The notes: generated from the letters alone by a model not told the origin. A DNA stretch of 32,157 nt from Spirochaetota bacterium (GCA_020049045.1 JAIFLN010000205.1:1-32157); one strand, 5' to 3'; positions 1 through 6,200 are shown, counted from the first letter of the stretch. Program-made: numbers and translations.

Positions 1-88
1 TGCTCGCGTAGTTGGAATTGGAGCGAAGGGTGTCCGCCGCCGACCAGAGCCGGGTCTCAATTGCTTCAATGTGTTCGAGTTGCGCCAT
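1..88 (-). CDS. hsdM: Type I restriction-modification DNA methyltransferase (HsdM), N-terminal 29 residues only
   Basis: The minus strand from the ATG at 88-86 reads MAQLEHIEAIETRLWSAADT and continues with LRSNSNYAS to the window edge. The pattern (I-E-x-R-L-W-x-A-A-D-x-L-R-x-N-S) is what I know from the extreme N-terminus of type I modification subunits, which methylate adenine and form the HsdM2S core with a specificity subunit. A Shine-Dalgarno match (AAGGA, minus strand, about 100-96) lies 7 nt upstream of the ATG. Only this fragment is visible, so the SAM-binding and NPPF motifs cannot be checked. It is divergent from the HigA-like gene. The assignment rests on a short but characteristic segment. 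Confidence 0.72.
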   Translation of the reverse strand, partial: MAQLEHIEAIETRLWSAADTLRSNSNYAS

Positions 89-116
89 TGGTGATTCCTT
101 GTGGTCGGAGTATAAC
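88..116 (+). promoter_or_regulatory. Candidate sigma-70 promoter for the HigA-like gene
   Basis: TTGGTG at 88-93, a 17-bp spacer, then TATAAC at 111-116 reads rightward and would start transcription near 123. A minus-strand TATACT (114-109) overlaps it and could serve hsdM, so the two divergent genes may share a control region that the HTH protein could bind. Confidence 0.45.
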
Positions 117-146
117 ATACGATAAGCGGAACCAAAGGGGCCGGTG

Positions 147-605
147 ATGACCTACCAACTCAAACCGATTAAGAACAGCGAAGAACACAAAGAAGCTCTC
201 AACCAATTCGAAGCCTCTATCAACGCTGCAGACGGAACTCAGGAAGCCTACCAGAGGGATGTCTTGGCGATTCTCATTGAGAAGTACGAGGACGAGTCGA
301 TTCCTCTGCCACTACCCAGTCCCATTGAAGCAATCAAGTTCCGGATGGAACAAGCTGGCCTGACCCGGAAGGACCTGGAACCCATCTTGGGTGGCCGAGC
401 CAAGGTTTCGGAAATCCTGTCCGGAAAGAGAGAACTAACCATCAAAATGGCCCGAGGTCTCCATACTCAACTGGGGATTCCAGCTGAATCACTGTTGGGA
501 AAAGCCTCAATCCTAGATGATGAGTTGGGAGACTTCGACTTTGCTCGGGTACCTGTTGTCGAGATGCAGAAGCCCAGGCCGAGGAGGCGATCAGCGGCCT
601 CGTGA
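147..605 (+). CDS. HigA-like XRE-family HTH antitoxin/regulator (N-terminal half of a broken HigA-ImmA fusion)
   Basis: This encodes 152 aa from ATG 147; an in-frame GTG lies directly before it at 144, but AAGGGG at 135-140 is better spaced for 147. Residues about 60-120 hold the conserved core PIEAIKFRMEQAGLTRKDLE, then GGRAKVSEILSGKRELTIKM and GIPAESLL. This is the helix-turn-helix of HigA-type antitoxins that repress their own promoter. In relatives this domain is often fused to a C-terminal ImmA/IrrE peptidase domain after a short linker (FARVPVVEMQK...). Here the linker runs into PRPRRRSAAS and a stop, whereas the neighbouring frame continues DAEAQAEEAISGLVNLIGG into the next gene, so a frameshifting deletion near 560-575 seems to have split the protein. 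The DNA-binding part looks intact and may still work. Confidence 0.8.
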   Translation: MTYQLKPIKNSEEHKEALNQFEASINAADGTQEAYQRDVLAILIEKYEDESIPLPLPSPIEAIKFRMEQAGLTRKDLEPILGGRAKVSEILSGKRELTIKMARGLHTQLGIPAESLLGKASILDDELGDFDFARVPVVEMQKPRPRRRSAAS

Positions 606-1201
606 ATCTGATCGGAGGCCCGCAGTCGATTCCAGCCGGCCTCTTTCGAAAGACTACTTCCGCCCGCCTCAATGCAAAGCTTAACAGCTATGCCCTCAGC
701 GGTTGGTGCCTTCAGGTTCTCGCTGAGGCCAGCCTGATCAAGGCTCCGCCGTATCAAACAGGCTCTGTGACGGATGAATTCCTCAACGACCTAGTTCGCC
801 TGAGCGCCCAGAAGGCTGGTCCGAAGTTGGCTCAAGAGGCCTTGCGCCAGATCGGTGTCATTCTGGTCATCGTGCCACACCTAAAAAACACTTACCTCGA
901 TGGAGCAGTTTTCATGACACTGGAGGGTCGCCCAATCATAGGTTTGACGTTGCGCTATGACAAGGAAACACAAGCCGATAGTTTTGCAGAATCTCACCTG
1001 CTGCCGAAGGACTTCGACCTGGATCAGCAAGAAGTCGTTTCAACCTTTGACGTCCTGACCTACGCACACGAACATGGTATTGCCCCGGCAATCGTTGCGG
1101 GGCGGATTCAGCATACGAAGCAAAACTATCGGCTATTCGCCAACCTGCTTGGTAGAGGTGAAGTTACGCCGGTTTTTGGCATAGCTCACGAGGCTGAATA
1201 G
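602..1201 (+). CDS. ImmA/IrrE-like C-terminal domain lacking the HExxH motif (probable decayed half of the HigA-ImmA fusion)
   Basis: Read from the GTG at 602 this gives 199 aa overlapping the previous stop by 4 nt, but no well-placed ribosome site precedes it, so the start is nominal. The frame stays open upstream and encodes the expected fusion linker (EEAISGLVNLIGG). GRPIIGLTLRYD near residue 130 matches the strand just before the zinc-binding helix of ImmA/IrrE (DUF955) peptidases. It jumps straight to KETQADSFAESHLLP, which normally follows the helix. The intervening stretch with the catalytic HExxH is absent. Family members cleave repressors; this copy cannot be an active metallopeptidase. 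It may be a pseudogene, or a split two-chain regulator that only senses. The C-terminal GRIQHTKQNYRLFANLLGRG is family-like. Confidence 0.6.
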   Translation: MNLIGGPQSIPAGLFRKTTSARLNAKLNSYALSGWCLQVLAEASLIKAPPYQTGSVTDEFLNDLVRLSAQKAGPKLAQEALRQIGVILVIVPHLKNTYLDGAVFMTLEGRPIIGLTLRYDKETQADSFAESHLLPKDFDLDQQEVVSTFDVLTYAHEHGIAPAIVAGRIQHTKQNYRLFANLLGRGEVTPVFGIAHEAE

Positions 1202-1243
1202 AGGCTGCGCTTCCATGTCCCGTTATCAAGATGTAGGAGGAGA

Positions 1244-1268
1244 AATTTGTCCCACCGTGGGACAAGTT
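1244..1268. promoter_or_regulatory. 25-bp imperfect palindrome (operator-like), copy 1
   Basis: The core TTGTCCCACCGTGGGACAA is a perfect inverted repeat around C1256, and the outer arms pair 11 of 12 positions. Nearly the same sequence is at 4175-4199. It lies 43 nt after the ImmA-like gene. The size and symmetry suit a dimeric repressor site. There is no T-tract, so it is not a terminator. Confidence 0.5.
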
Positions 1269-1274
1269 CTCCAT

Positions 1275-1450
1275 CCAATCCCGAAACTTCGTCCCATTCC
1301 ATCGTGGCGCCGCGACAAACCAAAAGGCGTCAATACTGGCGTCACTTTCCCGGAAGAGGACTCGGGCTTCGTGACCTCGCATCGTGCGAGGTCAGCCGCC
1401 CAGGCTTCGCCCCTTCCGCGCGCATCTTTGCGCGCTCTTCCTCGGACCGC
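1275..1450. repeat. Copy A of an imperfect ~175-bp direct repeat at the island ends
   Basis: From CCAATCCCGAAACTTCG at 1275 to the CTCTTCCTCGG block near 1445 this parallels 10017-10190. Both contain GGCGTCAATACTGGCGTCAC, then a 16-nt copy of the tRNA-Leu 3' end (CCCGGAAGAGGACTCG, 1349-1364), then a small GCGAGGTC-type stem-loop. It sits just before the tRNA fragment at 1467. I infer that it is the shared recombination end of related elements. Open frames across it look fortuitous and I see no gene in 1202-1625. Confidence 0.7.
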
Positions 1451-1466
1451 TCCCCTGCAGGTCGCT

Positions 1467-1492
1467 CACGCCTCGCGGCACTAGTACCTGAA
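1467..1492. repeat. attachment-site-like copy of the tRNA-Leu 3' half (26 bp)
   Basis: Twenty-six bases are identical to 10356-10381 inside tRNA-Leu(CAG), from the variable arm through the anticodon-loop side (it contains CTCGCGGCACTAGTACCTGAA). Identity stops on both sides. This is the expected left attachment scar of an element integrated into the tRNA gene. Confidence 0.75.
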
Positions 1493-1597
1493 TACAGCAT
1501 CCCTAACTTTATATTTCATAAAGAGCTATATAGAGCCGCATATGGAGGGCTTATGTGGCAATCCTTCCATATTCAGCCCCTTGGTTCGTATTCAATT

Positions 1598-1633
1598 GGC
1601 GTCGATACTGGCGTCGATACTGGCGTCAGTACG
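1598..1633. repeat. Three tandem 12-bp repeats (GGCGTCGATACT)
   Basis: GGCGTCGATACT at 1598-1609 and 1610-1621 is followed by GGCGTCAGTACG at 1622-1633. The same spaced GGCGTC pair occurs at 1326-1343 and 10069-10086. Direct 10- to 12-bp repeats close to attachment sites are typical of integrase or excisionase arm sites. This array also overlaps the toxin stop codon at 1626-1628. Confidence 0.6.
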
Positions 1634-1919
1634 GTCGGTCCTCCGGGTTTCGGCGGTTATCCCAAACTGACAGAACAACAAAATCCCCACTTCCTGCTGT
1701 GTAGAAGAGGGAGTAGTCAACGACAAACAGGCAACGAACGCCCGGTGCATCGGTCGGTTTACCCAGCAGCTCATGACTCGCCGCCAGCCGGAGGCTGTCA
1801 CGGAAGTGTCTGAGCAATTCCTGACTGTAACGTGGGGATCCATTGCGATTCCGGAAGAAATCCAAAATCGCATTCCTTTCTCGGACTGCGGTCTCCGTCC
1901 AAAGAATCCTCAGCGCCAT
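1626..1919 (-). CDS. RelE/ParE-family toxin of a type II toxin-antitoxin system
   Basis: This is a 97-aa protein beginning MALRILWTETAVRERNAILD and ending VVLSVWDNRRNPEDRPY. The compact size, the LGKPTDAPGVRCLFVVDYSLFY core (about residues 53-74) and the WDNRRNPE tail are characteristic of the RelE/ParE fold, members of which cleave ribosome-bound mRNA or inhibit gyrase. Sequence alone does not say which target applies. The ATG at 1919 lies inside the end of the upstream antitoxin gene (10-bp overlap), the usual antitoxin-first arrangement ensuring coupled translation. The stop codon falls in the GGCGTC repeat array, so the gene abuts the island boundary, as addiction modules on islands often do. 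The reading frame appears intact. Confidence 0.88.
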   Translation of the reverse strand: MALRILWTETAVRERNAILDFFRNRNGSPRYSQELLRHFRDSLRLAASHELLGKPTDAPGVRCLFVVDYSLFYTAGSGDFVVLSVWDNRRNPEDRPY

Positions 1920-2137
1920 TCTGCGGCGTCCCGCCTTTCAAGTTCCTCGTCGGTGATGACTCGCCCGGCTGCATGGTCAGCAAGTCCGGCTTCCACAGAG
2001 GTCAATTGCGGCGGAGTTAGGTGAACGACTTCTGCGTCGGCTTCGATGAGTCTTTTCAGGACCGCCTGCAGGGTGGCTTCGTCCTGGGTGAATAGGACCC
2101 TTTCGATGACTATTGCTTTCAACTGCTCGTTCGACAC
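1910..2137 (-). CDS. Antitoxin partner of the RelE/ParE-family toxin
   Basis: This encodes 75 aa from a GTG start at 2137 with an excellent ribosome site (AAGGAGG at 2150-2144, 6 nt upstream). The sequence MSNEQLKAIVIERVLFTQDE has no DNA-binding motif I can name with certainty. The C-terminal half (LTSVEAGLADHAAGRVITDEELERRDAAEWR) is the kind of acidic, helical, toxin-wrapping tail seen in RelB/Phd-like antitoxins, including the typical 'GRVITDEE' turn. Identification depends mainly on its position directly before and overlapping the toxin. It probably represses its own promoter at 2156-2184. Confidence 0.8.
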   Translation of the reverse strand: MSNEQLKAIVIERVLFTQDEATLQAVLKRLIEADAEVVHLTPPQLTSVEAGLADHAAGRVITDEELERRDAAEWR

Positions 2138-2155
2138 GAATAGCCTCCTTCATTC

Positions 2156-2184
2156 ACAATACTGCGCAAAACTCGTAGGCTCAA
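2156..2184 (-). promoter_or_regulatory. Promoter of the toxin-antitoxin operon
   Basis: On the minus strand TTGAGC (2184-2179), a 17-bp spacer and TATTGT (2161-2156) precede the antitoxin. The predicted start near 2149 leaves a leader of only about 12 nt that begins in the Shine-Dalgarno sequence. Confidence 0.55.
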
Positions 2185-2339
2185 AGTCTTGCCGACAGTA
2201 ACCTTCCTAACCGCTTTGGAACGGAGAACGCGTCGAGCCTAGTCGCGGCGAAGTGAAGGCACGCTCGAATGTCAGAAACCCGGATCCGCATTCCCCTGAT
2301 CGTGGGGCGCCCGCCGCAAAGGCCGGGGATGAAGGTAAT

Positions 2340-2355
2340 TCTGTCCATGGACAGA
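2340..2355. promoter_or_regulatory. Perfect 16-bp palindrome in a non-coding gap
   Basis: TCTGTCCATGGACAGA is a perfect dyad. It lies in the 359-nt stretch (2138-2496) between the toxin-antitoxin and lipoprotein operons. Apart from the toxin-antitoxin promoter I see no convincing gene or RNA there. It could be the operator of a lost gene. Confidence 0.35.
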
Positions 2356-2456
2356 TAATACTGCCCAGGAAGGAGGTCCGCAACCCTACTTCATAATCCA
2401 ACGAGATTTCGACCACATAATGCAACTTATGGGGTGGTAACCAGGGCTTCAAATAG

Positions 2457-2475
2457 AGGGTCTACGGAAGACCCT
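2457..2475 (-). terminator. Weak terminator-like hairpin after the lipoprotein operon
   Basis: A 7-bp stem (AGGGTCT/AGACCCT) closes a 5-nt loop 22 nt beyond the last in-frame stop of the minus-strand operon. The following minus-strand sequence (CTATTTG) has only a short T-rich stretch, so termination strength is doubtful. Confidence 0.35.
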
Positions 2476-2496
2476 GAGAATTCTCCGAAAACCGGA

Positions 2497-2742
2497 TCAA
2501 AACCGAATCTGAACCAACCGTTGTTCCGTATGATCATAGGCCAAGCGCAGATTCAGGCTGTCGTAATAAACATTAAGCAGAGGCCGATCCGTCCCACCAA
2601 CATTGCTTGGCTCTGTCAGCATGTTGTCGATGGAGACTTTCTCGTCACCAATGGAGAAGGTCTGTTCACCAATTCTCACCTGAACCTGGGAAGCCTCCTC
2701 AAATTGGTAGCTCTGGCTGGAGGAATCCGAATAGGCGAGCAC
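2497..2742 (-). pseudogene. In-frame continuation of the 246-aa lipoprotein after a TAA codon
   Basis: Directly after the lipoprotein's TAA (2745-2743) the same frame continues for 81 codons, beginning GTG CTC GCC TAT. It has plausible protein composition (VQVRIGEQTFSIGDEKVSID, then LLNVYYDSLNLRLAYDH). No good ribosome site precedes the GTG. The simplest reading is that one longer protein of about 328 residues was interrupted by a point mutation to TAA. Stop-codon readthrough, or a separate gene restarted at the GTG, are alternatives. I recognise no family. Confidence 0.45.
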
Positions 2743-3483
2743 TTATTTCCAATGGACATCACGAAGAACGACCGAGTACTCGTTTCCGTCAGGATGGGCG
2801 TTCTTGTCCTCGTCCAGGGTGATCACAAGATCGAGCGGTGTGAACTCGTCAAGCTTGGACAACGGAATGGGATTTCCAAAAGAGGAGAACCTCATGACAA
2901 ACCGGTGTGCAAGGTTAAACCCGTCAAAGGTCCGGCTGTTAGCGGTCAGTTCCGCACCATCAACAAAGGGACGGACTACTAGTTGCGTACCAGGGGAGGT
3001 TTTTCGACCAACCGCTGGAAGGGTGAGAGCGAAATCAACTTCAAGAACCTGGTCACCAAGCATAGGAATGTGGCGGATTTCATTCACGGTCAGTTTAGGA
3101 CCAGGCCCTTTGTTGACGACCGCAAACATACCGTTTAGGCGCTGCACCTCAATGACGGGTGCCCACGGTGCTGTTCCCTGTTCCGTGCCCCTGTCCAGCG
3201 TACCAAGCTTGAGGAAGAAGTGGTCCCCTGCCGGCAGGGGGAAACCTGCCAGGCCATAAGGAAACCGCATCGTTTCTACAACATTATTGAACTCCGCGTC
3301 ATCGGCTATGACAACCACAGCATCGGCCTTGCCAGAATGATTGATCCAGCGTATCTCCACGTGACCTTCGGGCAAGACTCTCACACCAGTGACTTCCAAG
3401 CCACTCTTGGGTGGCGGCATACTCTGGCAACTGGCAAACATTGCCACGACAAGTGCTATCAACAAAAGGAATCGGGGGTTCAT
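2743..3483 (-). CDS. Putative lipoprotein of unknown function, possibly truncated by an in-frame TAA
   Basis: This is a 246-aa protein with a lipoprotein signal (MNPRFLLLIALVVAMFASC; acylated Cys at residue 19, lipobox FASC), so it should be membrane-anchored and face the periplasm or the cell surface. A Gly/Asp-rich beta-type body follows, including an early stretch (VTGVRVLPEGHVEIRWINHS) that resembles an immunoglobulin-like or C2-like sandwich. I do not recognise a named family. The start ATG at 3483 has GAGG 7-10 nt upstream. It lies 25 bp downstream of a second lipoprotein gene and is probably co-transcribed with it. The reading frame stays open after the stop (see 2497-2742). Confidence 0.75.
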   Translation of the reverse strand: MNPRFLLLIALVVAMFASCQSMPPPKSGLEVTGVRVLPEGHVEIRWINHSGKADAVVVIADDAEFNNVVETMRFPYGLAGFPLPAGDHFFLKLGTLDRGTEQGTAPWAPVIEVQRLNGMFAVVNKGPGPKLTVNEIRHIPMLGDQVLEVDFALTLPAVGRKTSPGTQLVVRPFVDGAELTANSRTFDGFNLAHRFVMRFSSFGNPIPLSKLDEFTPLDLVITLDEDKNAHPDGNEYSVVLRDVHWK

Positions 3484-3508
3484 TTCTTACCTCTGGGAGT
3501 TACAAGGA

Positions 3509-3922
3509 TTATTGGATCGCGCGCTTGATATCGTAGGTGTTCAAAAAGATGAAATTGCGATCTTCCTCACTGAATCCGAAGCGCATAGTGACTTCCTTCA
3601 TCTTCTTGAGATCCGCCGCCGCAATTGCGAACTTCAACGTACTCTTGCCGGCGCTGACACTACCGATATATTTGACGTTGTCACCATTGGGCGGGTCAAA
3701 GAAGGAAAATTGGCGGCCCATTTCCGACTCAATCTCGATATTGAACTCGACATCGGAACCGTCACTAAGAGCAATGATCTGACCGATCTTCAGATCGGCC
3801 TTGAAAGCATCAGACAGAGAATAGTTGATTGCCCGAGGCTTGGGGTTTGCCGGTGCCGTGGCACACGCCGCCAGAAATAAGGCAATCATCCCGAATGCCA
3901 AGAATGGAACCAATCGTTTCAT
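3509..3922 (-). CDS. Putative small lipoprotein of unknown function
   Basis: This encodes 137 aa with a classic lipoprotein signal: positively charged MKR, a hydrophobic segment, and the lipobox LAAC with Cys at residue 20. The mature part (about 117 aa) contains ADLKIGQIIALSDGSDVEFN and ends KRAIQ; it looks beta-rich and I cannot place it in a family. The start ATG at 3922 follows AAAAGGAG with a 6-nt gap. It is the first gene of a minus-strand pair with the 246-aa lipoprotein, 25 bp apart, so the two probably work together at the envelope. Upstream lies a strong hairpin (3997-4034). Confidence 0.8.
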   Translation of the reverse strand: MKRLVPFLAFGMIALFLAACATAPANPKPRAINYSLSDAFKADLKIGQIIALSDGSDVEFNIEIESEMGRQFSFFDPPNGDNVKYIGSVSAGKSTLKFAIAAADLKKMKEVTMRFGFSEEDRNFIFLNTYDIKRAIQ

Positions 3923-3996
3923 ACAAAACTCCTTTTCATAACCCGATCTCTGTAGGACCCCATTCGGGGAAGGAATAGTTCACTGAGTAGTCTGCC

Positions 3997-4034
3997 TTGA
4001 TCACCGCTTTTGCTGCCCAAAGCGGGGTGATCAA
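3997..4034. other. Strong inverted repeat upstream of the lipoprotein operon
   Basis: TTGATCACC-GCTTT pairs with AAAGC-GG-GGTGATCAA: 14 base pairs, a 2-nt bulge and an 8-nt loop. No T-tract follows on either strand, so it is not a standard terminator. On the minus strand it would lie 75-112 nt before the lipoprotein start codon, possibly in the 5' leader. Apart from this and the palindrome at 4175, I see no gene in 3923-4322. Confidence 0.5.
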
Positions 4035-4174
4035 AAGCTTTGGTCGGTCCCAATGGTGCTTCGTCATGATTCTCCTCTTGATCGACAAAAAGAATACTAG
4101 TTCGCGAAACAATCAAAGTACATCCAAATCATTTTTTATTTATTATTCATTTCATCGGGATTGATAGATCATGG

Positions 4175-4199
4175 AAGTTGTTCCACCGTGGGACAACTT
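4175..4199. promoter_or_regulatory. 25-bp palindrome (operator-like), copy 2
   Basis: Arms of 12 nt around C4187 pair at 11 of 12 positions, and the core (TTGTTCCACCGTGGGACAA) differs from the copy at 1244-1268 by one base. It lies 124 nt before the DUF429 gene start, a reasonable place for a repressor site. Confidence 0.5.
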
Positions 4200-4322
4200 G
4201 CCTTCGTGAATGAGGAAGATCTTCCAGATTCGACTAACTCCATGTTTTCGCCTTCACAAAATCACCCAGATGGCAACAAATTGTTCTATGCTGTGGTCAG
4301 CACACTCTTGCAGGGAGAGAAA

Positions 4323-5198
4323 ATGAACCGACTCATTATTGGCTTTGACTCGGCATGGACCGTTACCAAGCAAGGTGCAATAGTGGCAGTCCTTGCCGAA
4401 GGGTCCACCACATTTCGAGAGATACGTGAGGAAGGCCCGGTGCTGGCAAACTTCCCAGACGCCACCTGCCTAGTCGATCGATGGGTCCAGGAGTACCAGC
4501 CAGACCAAACCTTGATATTCCTTGACCAGCCCACAGTCGTGAAGAATGCCACCGGTCAGCGGCCCGTTGAGAAGATTGTTTCTTCAATCATCGGGCAGCA
4601 TGGTGGAGGAATGCAGTCCGCTTTCACTGGAAGAACCGAGATGTTTGGCCCGGAAGCACCGATGTGGCCGTTCCTGGCAAAGCTCGACATTGCCGACCGA
4701 AAGAGTGTAGTAGTCGAGACATACCCTGCGTTAGCCTTGATCGGACTGGAAATTGTCAGAAATCTGGAGACAGAGGGGAAAGCTCGACTTCCCAAGTACA
4801 ACCCTGGTCGGCGTCCGACATTCCTGCCTGATGACTACAAGTTAGTGATCGAGGGCGTAGCGAAGGCTCTGCTCGATCATGGGCTAGAAAAGCTGTCTAC
4901 CGTGTGTCGGCACCTCGGCTCAGGGAATCGAGGTCCGGTAAAACACGACCAGGACAAACTTGATGCACTCATATGCTTGGTGGTCGGGTTACATTGGATT
5001 GCAGGCCTACCAACAATGCAAATTGGCGACATCAACAGCGGTTCGATTATTGTCCCGGAGACTCCGCGTTTAAGGAAAATGTTGGCGGAACGGTGTGACG
5101 AGCTCTGTGTTCCGTCTGCAGGGGTCCTAGTGTCACTCACCCCAGCAGATCTACCTATTCCTCATATTGAGCCAAGGAATCCTTCAGCGCTTCCCTGA
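4323..5198 (+). CDS. DUF429-family protein (predicted RNase H-like nuclease)
   Basis: I place the start at ATG 4323 (291 aa) because GGGAGAG lies 4 nt upstream and the family N-terminus begins there: MNRLIIGFDSAW, with the conserved Asp of the RNase H-like fold at residue 9. The frame is open further upstream to 4161, but that part looks non-coding. Near residue 228 GNRGPVKHDQDKLDALICL matches the family's C-terminal motif (K/H-x-x-D-x-L-D-A-L-x-C), supplying further acidic residues. DUF429 proteins are predicted nucleases of unknown substrate, often found on mobile elements. The gene is convergent with the WYL regulator; their ends are 37 bp apart, or overlap by 44 bp if the WYL amber codon is read through. 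Confidence 0.72.
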   Translation: MNRLIIGFDSAWTVTKQGAIVAVLAEGSTTFREIREEGPVLANFPDATCLVDRWVQEYQPDQTLIFLDQPTVVKNATGQRPVEKIVSSIIGQHGGGMQSAFTGRTEMFGPEAPMWPFLAKLDIADRKSVVVETYPALALIGLEIVRNLETEGKARLPKYNPGRRPTFLPDDYKLVIEGVAKALLDHGLEKLSTVCRHLGSGNRGPVKHDQDKLDALICLVVGLHWIAGLPTMQIGDINSGSIIVPETPRLRKMLAERCDELCVPSAGVLVSLTPADLPIPHIEPRNPSALP

Positions 5199-5235
5199 CC
5201 TCATTCACAAAATCCGGCGGCGACAAAACCTTCAC

Positions 5236-6135
5236 CTACGCACCAAACCCAAGCAACCACTGAAGCACGCTCTCCTGCCCGTGGCAGGTGACCTCGACAA
5301 CCAGGCTTCCGTCTGGCTCCGGTGTCATCTTCTGCTTCTTCGCCAGCTTGAGAACGCTGATATTTGGTGTCACCTTTGGGGTGAACCTCACACAGAACGT
5401 GAATTCATCCCCGAAAAAGGTACCAAAGGACGACTCAATGAAGTCTTGGGGATCAAAACCATCGGGCGGTGAGAAATTCCGGTCGTTGAGGACTTCCACT
5501 GACCGGATTGCTTCAGGACGCAAAGAATGGACTTCATTGTTCCAGGTATTGGCATAGAGCAGGTATGCTCTGCCCTCTTTCTCTACGAACGCCAAGGGCC
5601 GGATATCAAAAGTCTTTTCCTGTCCGGAGCGGTTGGTGTAGTCCACTCTGCATTCCAAGTGGTCTTCGGCCGCAGAGAACAGGTTCTCCATCATGACGTC
5701 CGCCTCTGGTCCAGCCCAGGTCAAGAGTTGCGGCCGTTTGGCGGCAGACACGACGAACAAACGATCACCATGGAACTTCCCCCTGGAAAGTTTCTGCTTC
5801 ACGCCCTCAAGAACTGAGAGAAACGATGGAGGCAGGATCAGCGGTGAGTATGGAAGAATCGCAGAGACAACGACAGACTCCCACCAGTCCAAAATGACAG
5901 GTGCTGCCAGATCAGTGACGGCGTCGGGGCGAACTTTGTAACGTCCAACCTGGGGTGATTCGGGACGAAGCAGTGCGCCATCGAGCATCTCATCCATCCG
6001 GTTGATCCAGTCGTAAGTAGACGATCTTTTGCAACCAAGACTCTCGGTCAGCTCATCAAAAGTCAGTCCTGGACCATCGGCCAGAAGCTTCAGGGTACGG
6101 CCTATCTTCAGAAACGATTCAAGGGTCATGGTCAT
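5236..6135 (-). CDS. WYL-domain transcriptional regulator (YafY/CapW-like), with a premature TAG near the C-terminus
   Basis: This encodes 299 aa. Residues about 8-60 form a winged-helix (TLKLLADGPGLTFDELTESL, then KRSSTYDWINRMD). Residues about 165-235 form the WYL domain, including FDIRPLAFVEKEGRAYLLYA and the Trp/Arg-rich strand around NEVHSLRPEAI. The WCX-like tail ends VLQWLLGFGA. In relatives this tail continues. Here a TAG at 5238-5236 is followed in the same frame by VKVLSPPDFVNEVREALKDS, then LAQYEE and a TAG at 5157-5155. That is exactly a normal WYL C-terminus, so a Glu or Gln codon appears to have become TAG, removing 27 residues. WYL proteins bind nucleic-acid ligands and commonly control phage-defence operons. 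It is divergent from the 6201 cluster and is likely its regulator. Confidence 0.85.
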   Translation of the reverse strand: MTMTLESFLKIGRTLKLLADGPGLTFDELTESLGCKRSSTYDWINRMDEMLDGALLRPESPQVGRYKVRPDAVTDLAAPVILDWWESVVVSAILPYSPLILPPSFLSVLEGVKQKLSRGKFHGDRLFVVSAAKRPQLLTWAGPEADVMMENLFSAAEDHLECRVDYTNRSGQEKTFDIRPLAFVEKEGRAYLLYANTWNNEVHSLRPEAIRSVEVLNDRNFSPPDGFDPQDFIESSFGTFFGDEFTFCVRFTPKVTPNISVLKLAKKQKMTPEPDGSLVVEVTCHGQESVLQWLLGFGA

Positions 6136-6162
6136 AGCCTACAGTACCATGGGAGGCCCGTT

Positions 6163-6193
6163 GTCGATAGTTCCGGACAGGAGCCGGTACATT
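6163..6193 (+). promoter_or_regulatory. Repeated promoter motif, copy 1 (before the 6201 gene)
   Basis: GTCGATAGTTCCGGACAG at 6163-6180 is followed by a -10-like TACATT at 6188-6193. Copies at 6631 and 7126 have the same spacing to a -10 box. The element lies between the divergent WYL gene and the 6201 gene, so it may control both. The start codon follows the -10 by 7 nt, implying a leaderless transcript. Confidence 0.55.
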
Positions 6194-6199
6194 TGTACC
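6186..6199. promoter_or_regulatory. GGTACA-TT-TGTACC dyad overlapping the -10 region
   Basis: Six-base arms pair perfectly across 2 nt, overlapping the predicted -10 box and start site of the 6201 gene. A regulator bound here would block transcription, and the WYL protein encoded alongside is the obvious candidate. The dyad is not repeated at 6631 or 7126. Confidence 0.4.
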
Positions 6200-6200
6200 T

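Noticed and set aside
1164-1484. Open frames on both strands across 1164-1484 and again across 9949-10380
   Set aside because: They run through the 175-bp repeat and tRNA fragments, and their peptides resemble translated tRNA 3' ends. They have no family similarity and no ribosome sites.
1598-1633. The three 12-bp repeats as a CRISPR array
   Set aside because: The units are contiguous without spacers and far too short; no cas genes are present.
2207-2452. An 81-codon minus-strand frame between the toxin-antitoxin and lipoprotein operons
   Set aside because: It spans the 16-bp palindrome, has no ribosome site and has unlikely composition; it is better treated as non-coding.
3919-4116. A 65-codon minus-strand frame upstream of the first lipoprotein
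   Set aside because: It overlaps the lipoprotein start codon, contains the 3997-4034 hairpin, lacks a ribosome site and shows no protein-like pattern.
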